Source: Jaenimonas drosophilae
Lineage: Eukaryota; Euglenozoa; Kinetoplastea; Trypanosomatida; Trypanosomatidae
Direction of reading: 5' to 3'
Length of the DNA stretch: 27,757 nt
Assembly (NCBI GenBank): GCA_030849065.1
Contig: JASAON010001440.1
Location: forward strand, 1-27,757
This document shows positions 7,941-15,600 of the stretch, piece by piece; positions within the stretch are counted from its first letter, which is position 1, and each line of letters opens with the position of its first letter. Position numbers and translations under genes: made by a program. The notes beneath the pieces were generated by a model. The model saw only the letters and a list, made by a program, of their open reading frames with translations, was not told the origin of the DNA and searched no databases.

Positions 7941-9317
7941 TTAGCTCAGCATCGCCCACGAAGTCTTCTTCGACTTCACGTAGCGCTGAACCGTGCCATC
8001 CACCGCATCGACGGAATAGGAGGCCTCCGCCTCATCCTTCCACGGCTTATATGGATTATCGTAGAAGGGCTCGTACATGGAGCGTTCCATCTCCTCCGTG
8101 CGCGCCGCGGCCTCCATCTGAATTGTCTGGAGGTGTGGTGGGACGTCACCCAGGGCCTCGCTATCCAAGAACCCGCGCTCCGGCAGCTGTGCGCGAATGT
8201 GAGGCGGCAAGATGGTTAGCTTGTGCTCGTACATCTCCTCCTCCAACTGGGCGAGCGCGCCTTCTGTGATGACGAGCAGGTGATGATTGAGGGCGTCGAA
8301 GGCGTTGAAGCGGTTGATGGGGATGGGGTTCTTGGGGCCCTTGGGTCCCTTGGTCTTTTGCTTGGAGCTTGTGCGGTTGAAGTCGTACTGCTCATCGCAG
8401 AGCAGCGTCGGGCGGACGAGCTTGTTGCGACCATTGAAGAAGCTTCCGTAGAAGAAGGCACGATCGTACTCGCTACTGGGGGTGAGGCGCGACCCACCAT
8501 CCATGAAGAGCACACCACCTCCATTGTGGCGCACATCCCACTGCATCCTCCGACACAGACTGAGATAATCCTCCTGGGTGGGCTCCGTGAGCGTGAGTCG
8601 GTCCACCACCTGCAGCTTCCCTTGCAGCATCTTGAGCGTCACGAGCATGCGGTTGCTCCTGCTCCACGTCGTGACGTCCATGGTGGGCATCAACATGTTC
8701 CACGGTTTGGAGGGGGACGAATGACCGCCCCATGGGTGGGCGTGGTTCTTTCGATCACTCACGCGAGCCATACCCATGCCGGTGTTGGGCCAATTCTTCT
8801 TGGCCCGACGCCAAATCTCCCGCGTCTCGTAGTCCCACATGGAGGAAAAGTTTTGGCAGCGGACGAGCCAGTAGCCCATGTTCTTGCTCATCTCCGCCGT
8901 GTCTGGGTAGAAGCCAAAGATGAAGGGATCGAGCTCACGGGTGTGGGAGACGTTGTTGTTGTCGGTGCGGTGCACCGGCACAACGATGCGCTCCTTCATG
9001 GTTCCCTGCGTGTAGACGATGGGTCTTGTCGTGGAGAAGTGAGGGAGCTCCGGCAGCTCCGACTGGAAGTAAGGATGTGCGCGCTGAGGGGAGGGGAGGT
9101 ACGGGGAGACGAGGGGCCGTGTGATGGTGTTGTGGGGCTGAAAGAGGGGAAGCGGGTGCGCGCCGGGGAGGACCTGCGACTCACCCGTGTAGGTGAAGTC
9201 TCCCTCATCCCGCGGGGCGACGTCGTGGACGCCAGAGGCCCTCCAGTCGTAGCGGCTGCTGAAGACGATGCCTCGGCAATCACGCACCCTCGCCACGGCA
9301 GAGATGCAGCGACGCAT
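7941..9317 (-). CDS. Mitochondrial large-subunit ribosomal protein uL4m
   Basis: 458 residues, more than twice the length of bacterial L4, as is usual for kinetoplastid mitoribosomal proteins with long extensions. The basic N-terminus MRRCISAVARVRDCRG looks like a mitochondrial presequence. L4 signatures appear in order: the rRNA-binding loop region (about 175-210, NTGMGMARVSDRKN then WGGHSSPSKPWN, corresponding to the GTGRAR and RGGG-x-x-FGP segments), the helix and strand KMLQGKLQVVDRLTLTEP (about 229-246), the strand GGGVLFMDGG, and the end of the fold FNAFDALNHHLLVITEGAL (about 337-355). The C-terminal 100 residues are a lineage extension. uL4m lines the exit tunnel of the mitoribosome. 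The ATG is preceded by an excellent acceptor. Confidence 0.85.
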   Translation of the reverse strand: MRRCISAVARVRDCRGIVFSSRYDWRASGVHDVAPRDEGDFTYTGESQVLPGAHPLPLFQPHNTITRPLVSPYLPSPQRAHPYFQSELPELPHFSTTRPIVYTQGTMKERIVVPVHRTDNNNVSHTRELDPFIFGFYPDTAEMSKNMGYWLVRCQNFSSMWDYETREIWRRAKKNWPNTGMGMARVSDRKNHAHPWGGHSSPSKPWNMLMPTMDVTTWSRSNRMLVTLKMLQGKLQVVDRLTLTEPTQEDYLSLCRRMQWDVRHNGGGVLFMDGGSRLTPSSEYDRAFFYGSFFNGRNKLVRPTLLCDEQYDFNRTSSKQKTKGPKGPKNPIPINRFNAFDALNHHLLVITEGALAQLEEEMYEHKLTILPPHIRAQLPERGFLDSEALGDVPPHLQTIQMEAAARTEEMERSMYEPFYDNPYKPWKDEAEASYSVDAVDGTVQRYVKSKKTSWAMLS

Positions 9318-9661
9318 GACGCAAAGCTACCCACCACAAAACACTAGAGTGGAGGTGAGCGAACTGCACGAAGATACAAGAAGAAAAAAAGGTGGGGTGA
9401 AGAAAAGAGGGAGAATGATGGAGAAGTGGGTGTGTGTGTGTGGCCGCGATGTACGTTGCGACAACTTGTGTGTGCGCGCCAGAGGGGGGGCACCCACACA
9501 ACCATTTTTTGGGCCGCCATCTCTCAGCCGATGACGAACTCTTCTGGTGTTCTGTTTTTTTTGTGTTTTTTTTTTTGCTCTCTCTCTTTGCGTGGGTGCG
9601 AAAGACACGCTCCGATACGATTTTCTCGGAATATACAGCAACGCCAGCAGCACACTTGCCT
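9318..9661. other. Spacer between uL4m and the coiled-coil gene
   Basis: It holds the uL4m acceptor and the 3' UTR of the next upstream cistron. Homopolymer T runs on the + strand (about 9551-9577) and short TG repeats are present. Frames here are rich in Phe from simple sequence and do not look coding. Confidence 0.6.
9364..9420 (-). promoter_or_regulatory. Trans-splice acceptor for uL4m
   Basis: A long CT-rich tract on the minus strand (about 9380-9420) leads to TCGTGCAG, with AG at 9364-9365. A second AG about 20 bases nearer the gene could be an alternative. The 5' UTR is about 46 bases. Confidence 0.75.
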
Positions 9662-10252
9662 TCACGTGCGTGCGTAAGAATGGGAGGAGCTGGTTGCGGT
9701 TGCGGAGGGGTGTTGTTGGTGCATATCGAGTTCCTTCTGAAGCTCTGCGCTGACTTCACACTGCCGCTCATACTTTTGCTTCCATAGCGCAACACTATGG
9801 CGTAGACTGCGGTTTTCCTCCACAAGTCGTGTGTTTTCCAGCTCAATGCTTTTTGTTGTCTCCAGCATTTTGGCGTTGGTCATGTTGTTCAGGTGAATTT
9901 GAGATGTTGCGGCTTGCAGTGCAGCACTGATGTCTGTCATGGCCTCCGCTGTTGGCTCACTGGATGTTGGAGCAGCAGCAGCTGCTTCTGCTTCTGCTTC
10001 TGCTGCTGCGCAGAGCTTCTGACTCTCCTTCTCCGGCCGCACAGATGCGGCGGCCTCGCTGGGGTGGAACAGGTGGGAGGTACTCGCCGGAAAGAGGTGC
10101 AGCAGCGCGCATACGCCATGGTAGCGGGGGTTCTTCAGCTCATGGGCTGCTTCTACAGCCTCCACGGGAACATCATCCTGGGAGATCAGTCCAAGGTGAT
10201 GGAGTGATGCAGCAGGAGAGCTCCATGATCTAGCGTGTGCGCCACTGGGCAT
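9662..10252 (-). CDS. Coiled-coil protein of unknown function
   Basis: I place the start at the ATG at 10252 (MPSGAHARSWSS, 196 residues) and not at the frame's first ATG at 10447. The only good acceptor is at 10330-10331, inside the longer frame, so codons upstream of it would be absent from the mRNA. 10252 is the first ATG after that acceptor. Residues about 20-60 (GLISQDDVPVEAVEAAHELK) may form a small helical domain. An Ala/Glu-rich low-complexity stretch (about 80-100) is encoded by imperfect triplet repeats. Residues about 115-175 form a clear coiled coil (KSIELENTRLVEENRSLRHS). The C-terminus is Ser/Thr/Ala-rich. No enzyme motif is visible, and the family is not recognised. Confidence 0.65.
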   Translation of the reverse strand: MPSGAHARSWSSPAASLHHLGLISQDDVPVEAVEAAHELKNPRYHGVCALLHLFPASTSHLFHPSEAAASVRPEKESQKLCAAAEAEAEAAAAAPTSSEPTAEAMTDISAALQAATSQIHLNNMTNAKMLETTKSIELENTRLVEENRSLRHSVALWKQKYERQCEVSAELQKELDMHQQHPSATATSSSHSYART

Positions 10253-10329
10253 GCGTCGTTCGTCGTTGGTAAAATATTTGAGTCTTGCAATGATGATATC
10301 AACAGCCGCCCGTGACGAACGCCTGGCTT

Positions 10330-10395
10330 CTGCATAAACACAACAAGAGAGGAAACACGTACGCAAAGGAAAGATGATGATGAGGATGATGATGC
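10330..10395 (-). promoter_or_regulatory. Trans-splice acceptor that sets the start of the coiled-coil gene
   Basis: The minus strand reads TTTCCTCTCTTGTTGTG and on to TTTATGCAG, with AG at 10330-10331. It lies within the longest open frame and removes its first hydrophobic portion from the mRNA. No comparable tract exists in the 51-base gap before the upstream gene. Confidence 0.7.
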
Positions 10396-10498
10396 GGAGG
10401 AACGCATGTGGCAGGGTGTGTGGTAAGTCCGCAACTCTCGTACACATTGCGATTGGGTGATGATGATTTTGTCATAAGCCAGTCCTTCACACCCCTCA

Positions 10499-12286
10499 TC
10501 ACTCGTTTGGGTCTGCATGACGGGAGAAGCGCCGAAACAGTGCGTAGCCCGTCATGGCCGCTGCTGCATTCACCGCCAGACAGACGAGGAGGGGTGCTGC
10601 GATGCACGCTCGTCCTTCGCACCTACGCTCCGCTTCCAGCCCCTGGGCACGACTGTGATGGTCGTAGGTGGGGCCGAATAGCATCCAGTTGAAGACGATG
10701 GGGGATGCCATGCCGGCGGTGTAGAGCCAGCTGTAGTGCATCCCGCAGCTGGATGGGGAGAAGAGGGAGGTCACGAGGAGCACACAGCTGCCCCAGGAGA
10801 CCCCCGTGGCGAGACCCACGGCAAAGAAGGGGAGGCCCAGAAGGGCAGCAGGGAAGAGCAAGAAGAGAGGCAAGCCGAACACATTCAAGAGCGGGGCAAC
10901 CACGAAGAAGAGGCTGAGGTGCAGCTGACGGCGCTCCAAGACAGGAAGTAGCAGGCCGACGAGAATGCGCCCCGAGGCACCTGCTACTCCGTAGATGGAG
11001 AGATAAACGGCGTTGGTGGCGAGGGAGAAGGTGGCTGGGGCGAGGGATTCGTAAATCTGAGCGCAATTGGTGGAAATGAGCGTCATGGCCCCCCAACAGG
11101 CGAAACAGACAAACCACAACATCCATAACTCACGGTGCTGCAGATTCTCCCACAGTGACCGTTCATGGAGGGCGGTCGCAGAGCCCATCACCCCAGGGGA
11201 CGACGGGCTCGTGGCGGGGATGCTCTCGACCCAAATGCCTCCTTCTTCCACGATGGGGGTGAAGTAGACGTCATGACCCGGCGGTAGTTCCTTGGCCAGA
11301 CCAAGGTCCTGCCCCACATCTGGGTGCGCTCGGCCTTCCTCTTCCGCCTCCTCTCGTGCTGCTGTCGGCGGGGCCACGAAGCCATGGCGATTCGCCTCGT
11401 AGCTGGGGCAGACCACAACCATGGAGATCAAGGACAAGGGCAGCAACACCAAGATACCCCCAAGAACCCGCCGCAGCCATCGTGGCACGTCCACGAGCTC
11501 CTCCACCAAGGCCAAAGAGAGCACCAGAGAGACGCAGACGAGGACGAGGACGGTTCCCACTCGAAAGGGCCGCCGAAACATGGAGGGCTCCCCGCCGCCA
11601 TGCGCCACGGTGAGTCCGTCCGCCACATTGAGGCCGAGGCAGCGTCGGGAAGGGTCCGGCAGCCGCAGCCACCATGCCCCAAGCACCCCAACCGTGGCGG
11701 AGTAGAGGAGTAGCGTCCCCACCAGATGCTCCATGCTCCGGCTGGATCCTTCCAGCACCGCGTAGTAGAGCTGCGCCACCAAGGCACTCCCAAGACCCAT
11801 GAAGGTCTTCTGAATCAGCACAACACGCCCTGGATAGCAGGAGAGGGCCCTGAGGTTCGTGAGCATGCAGCTCGTTTCGTAGTAGCTGGCGGAGAGTTGG
11901 GTAAGACCAAAGGCGATGCCCACCATCACCACCGTGCGTGGAAGGAGAGGGGGGCTGCGGAAGAGGAGGTAGAGGCCGGCCCAGCCAAGACAGTTCATGG
12001 TCGTTCCCACGGCCAAGGTCCAGCGTGGGCCACAGCGGTCGTAGAGTAGTCCAGTGGGTAGTGAGAAGTAGCTCAACAAGGTCCCAATGGTGGCGATGGC
12101 GTTGAGGTCCGACTGCGTGAAGGCAAAGGCCTCCCCATCCTTGAGGAAGGGGCTGTAGAGGCCCCAGCAGAAGCACGCGCCGTTGTTTAGGCTCAACAAG
12201 ACGCCAATGACGAGCTGCAGGAGCAGACGTCGTTCGAGGGTGGCGGTCCACAGACGCACATCATCTCGCTTGCCACCGGTGTCCAT
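10499..12286 (-). CDS. Major facilitator superfamily transporter, nodulin-like type
   Basis: 595 residues with about 12 predicted membrane segments in two halves. A long soluble loop (about 300-390, including GHDVYFTPIVEEGG) separates them. The first helix region (LLLQLVIGVLLSLNNGACFC followed by WGLYSPFLKD) and the MFS A-motif-like YFSLPTGLLYDRCGPRWTL (about 90-110) match the nodulin-like/monocarboxylate branch of MFS found in several copies in trypanosomatids. A short hydrophilic N-terminus precedes the first helix. Substrate is not predictable. It ends 51 bases before the longest version of the downstream frame. The start ATG lies 12 bases after an acceptor. Confidence 0.85.
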   Translation of the reverse strand: MDTGGKRDDVRLWTATLERRLLLQLVIGVLLSLNNGACFCWGLYSPFLKDGEAFAFTQSDLNAIATIGTLLSYFSLPTGLLYDRCGPRWTLAVGTTMNCLGWAGLYLLFRSPPLLPRTVVMVGIAFGLTQLSASYYETSCMLTNLRALSCYPGRVVLIQKTFMGLGSALVAQLYYAVLEGSSRSMEHLVGTLLLYSATVGVLGAWWLRLPDPSRRCLGLNVADGLTVAHGGGEPSMFRRPFRVGTVLVLVCVSLVLSLALVEELVDVPRWLRRVLGGILVLLPLSLISMVVVCPSYEANRHGFVAPPTAAREEAEEEGRAHPDVGQDLGLAKELPPGHDVYFTPIVEEGGIWVESIPATSPSSPGVMGSATALHERSLWENLQHRELWMLWFVCFACWGAMTLISTNCAQIYESLAPATFSLATNAVYLSIYGVAGASGRILVGLLLPVLERRQLHLSLFFVVAPLLNVFGLPLFLLFPAALLGLPFFAVGLATGVSWGSCVLLVTSLFSPSSCGMHYSWLYTAGMASPIVFNWMLFGPTYDHHSRAQGLEAERRCEGRACIAAPLLVCLAVNAAAAMTGYALFRRFSRHADPNE

Positions 12287-12676
12287 GCAAACGTTCGCCT
12301 ATATAAATGTAAAAAAAAAAATATGTATGTGTGTGTGTGTGTGTATGAGAAAAAACAACACGGAGAATGAAGATGAGATGAGATGGAAGAGTGAATGCCG
12401 TGTTGCGGAGTGAGAGAAGAGGCATCCACATGGGCTGGGCTATGCCTGCCACGGCAAACATCTCACCTCTCAAAACACTTGTCGTACGTGGCGGCGAAGC
12501 CAAAGAAAGGTCGGCATGACCTCTGCATGTGTTACGAGGCTGAACGCCGTACATGGATGTCAGCTGCTGCTCCCCTCCCGCCGCCACACAACCCCTCTCA
12601 GCTTCTTGGATTAAGAAGAAGATGTGCGTGGGGGGCAGGAGGCAGGGGGGAGGGGGGGAGAATGCAGACGCACACA
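12287..12676. other. Spacer between the SPAG17-like and MFS genes
   Basis: It contains the MFS acceptor, a second pyrimidine tract (minus strand, about 12605-12660) with AG candidates near 12617-12620, and a CA/TG repeat. The frame downstream of that second tract runs into the MFS start through repeat sequence and is not convincing. Confidence 0.55.
12299..12360 (-). promoter_or_regulatory. Trans-splice acceptor for the nodulin-like MFS gene
   Basis: The minus strand has a T-rich tract (12311-12320 plus flanks) ending in TTATATAG, AG at 12299-12300. A TG/CA microsatellite (about 12325-12344) lies inside the tract region. The 5' UTR is 12 bases. Confidence 0.65.
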
Positions 12677-15600
12677 CTAGATACATGATAGAGGTGGCGC
12701 ATCGTCGTCGTCGTCCGAGCTGGCATTGGACTCGTGCACGGACTCTTCGTAGAGGTCGGAGTCCCTGCGGTTCGTCAGCCGCAACGACACGCCAGGAACA
12801 AAAGGCGCCAAGGATGTGCCAAGACAGAAGGCTGCGGGCTGCAGCCGCACTTTCTCCTCATCCTCCGTCGTCGTCCACCGCGCGGTGAGCTTCGAGGAGC
12901 CGCCCTCGTGCCGCACAAGTATTGTGGCCTCCATGGGCCCAATTGGCTGCATCCCGGAGAGCCGCACCTCAATCCCCTCGGTGAGGCCCGGGGCGATGAA
13001 GTGGCGAGGGTAGCGGAGACTCACGACCCCCTTCGCTCCTGCCGCGACGACACAGCGGTAGCGGCACGGGACGGTGCTGGGGTTGGTGAGCTGCGCCACC
13101 ACACCGTAGCGACGTCGTGTCTTGACGGTGCCAAAGTCCACGACGGACGGCTGCAGAAGAAGGTTTGGCGCGTGGCCGCGTGTGGCGGCAGTCGTGCCAG
13201 TGTCGTTGTTGCCCAAGGCGGAGTCGGCAGGGGTAAGGTGGGAGAGCATGAGGGGGATCGGTGCATCCTCATCCGCCGCCACACGCAACGGGTGTGGGGC
13301 GGGGGCCTTCGTGCGGGGCCGTTTCGGCTCCGGCTGCTCCCGACGTGGGATGGGGTTGAGCGGCACCACCTTCTCCGGTGCATGGCAGCTGGCCCAGTAG
13401 TTGAGGCGGTGGTCAATGAGCGGAGCGGCGGTCGTTGGGGCATCGTCCACGGACACGCCGTCGGGCAGGTCAGAGAGGGCCGTCGCGGTGGGGTGGCTCA
13501 CATCGAGATCGGTCGCGGCAGTTGCCGCGGCAGCAGCGGCCACTTCCTCATCTGGGATCGATGGGGTTGGCGCCGCCGCCTCCACCTTCTCTGCGCGGAG
13601 CGAGAGCGGCAGCGTCTTCTCAATGTCGGCGGTGGCCTCCGCAACGAGCCGCTTGACGCGGTCGGTCTGGAGCTCCGCGGTGAAGAAGTCTTGGCCAATG
13701 GGGGCTGGGTTCTCTGTGGGTGCGTTGTTGGGCTGGCAGACGAGGTACCACTCTACACAGGGGCCAGATGCTGCTGCTGCTGCTACGGCAGAGTCCGACG
13801 TGGAGGGGTCCTCGCGGGTACCCACAGCCCCGGTGCGACGAGGCAGCGACGACTTCCCCAACGTCTGGGCAGCAGAGGTGTTGGCTGGGGAGAGAGCGAG
13901 GAGGTCCTCGCGCAGTACCGACGAGCCCTCCTCGACGCGGCGGGGGCAGGTTCGCAACGGATGCACACGCCGGCACCACTCCTCTGAGAGGATGCGGGCC
14001 ATGGCGGGTTCAGCAAGGGTGATGGGCCCCGCGAGGCCAGTCGATGGGCTCACCGTTGCTGCCAAGAGACACCGACGTGGGGCGGTCTTGAGGTGCAGCA
14101 ACGAATCCACCGCGGCGATGGCCTGAGAGGTACACTGAGCCTCCATCAAGGACTTCCCAGCGATGGCGGGCCGTGCGACGGAGGCATCGGCACCCGACGT
14201 GATGGCGATGGCGGGCATGGCGAGCTCCGTCGAGAAGGACTCCATGCGATGAAGTGCATCCCGATCGAGCAGCACCTCCGTGTCAGTCAGAGCCTCCAAG
14301 AAGCGCTGGCTCAGAACCTCACGGTAGCGGAGGAGTGGCTGTGCTTCTGGGGTGGTGTAGGTGGGCGGGGTCACGACGAGTCCGCCGCGCTCTTCGCTGC
14401 AGCGGCCGTGTGGGGACACACGATAAACAACCTCCTCCGGCACCTGCAGGCTGGCGTGGAGGCCGCCAAAGGCGCAGTCAATCGTGTAGAAGCTCACGGC
14501 ACTGGAGGGGCGTACGTGGAGCTGGTACTCAACAAAGTCGTAGTGCGCCCGGAAGTCGTCGTGGGCGAAGCTCAACACCGCCGTGTGTGCGACCAAGTCA
14601 AAGCGGAGTTGGCCAGACTGGCCGCAGTCTAGGCCGAGGTACTGCGCCGTGGTGCTGGCGCAGCTGACGAGGTCGGGGAGGCCGCGGACAGACCAGCGGC
14701 ACTCACCGTCCTCCCAGCGCACCGCCACGCTGTCGCTATACTTCACGGAAACGAGGGCCTGCTGCTCCATGACGCTGACCATCCCATCCTCGCGGAGAGA
14801 GCTCTGGCGCTGGCACTTGCTCGAGGCATCCACGCAGGTGGAGCGCTTGAGTGGGGCCAGTCGTACTACCTGCCGACGTGTTCGGACTACGCAGTCACCG
14901 GCCTCACTGATGCTGAGGCAGGTATCGTCCTTGGAGGTGAGGTAGGAGCCCCGGCTGCCGAGCAGGATGCGGTAGCCCTCTGCGTCGTCAGAGACAACCT
15001 CCATCATGCCACTTGTGTAGAGAAGCACCTTGCGGATGGAGCTCAGGTGAATGCGGTCCACCGCACCGCCGCGCCACACCCGCAGCGTCAGCTCCACGTG
15101 ATTCACGGGGAAGTTCTGCACCACCTCGAGCATGGAGTGCTCCTCGTGGTAGACGAGGGAGCAGGCACCCTCATTTACAACGGCGGAGAGGTGGAGTGAG
15201 GGCAAACAGCGACTGCGCTGCTTTGGCACGGGGATGGCCTTGATGCACGCCTCTTCTAGTCCCGCCAAGGTGGGCGGGGGTGGGGCGTTCTTGTCCTTGG
15301 AGCGACCGGAGCGGGTGCGTACGTTGAGACTCTCAAACTGCGTCTTGGCCTCCGCCTTGGCCGCCACAACGGCGGCTTCGTAGGCGGCGAGCTCTGCCGC
15401 GACACGGTTGTCAGCAACAACCTCGGAGAAGAGCTGCACCTCACGGCCCAGTGCCACGTAGGACCGTACGCGAGAGGGCACATGATCGGCCACGACGTCG
15501 GACTCCGTCTCGGGGGTGTAGAAGAACCCACAATCTAATCCGCGCAATGGAAGGACGGAGCAGGCAAGCTGCAGGGTGTTGGCGACGCTCCGCTCCACCT

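Noticed and set aside
8223..9347. 374-codon open frame on the + strand
   Set aside because: It is a shadow of uL4m; the opposite strand shows clear L4 motifs and a splice acceptor.
11271..12251. 326-codon minus-strand frame
   Set aside because: Another frame of the MFS transporter gene; it is Pro/Arg/Gly-rich with no membrane segments, while the MFS frame is coherent.
12261..12686. 141-codon minus-strand frame upstream of the MFS gene
   Set aside because: It reads through a CA microsatellite and the MFS acceptor into the MFS start, so it is unlikely to be a separate gene.
12734..13987. 417-codon open frame on the + strand
   Set aside because: It is antisense to the SPAG17-like gene and arises from its GC-rich third positions; it has no domain and no acceptor on that strand.
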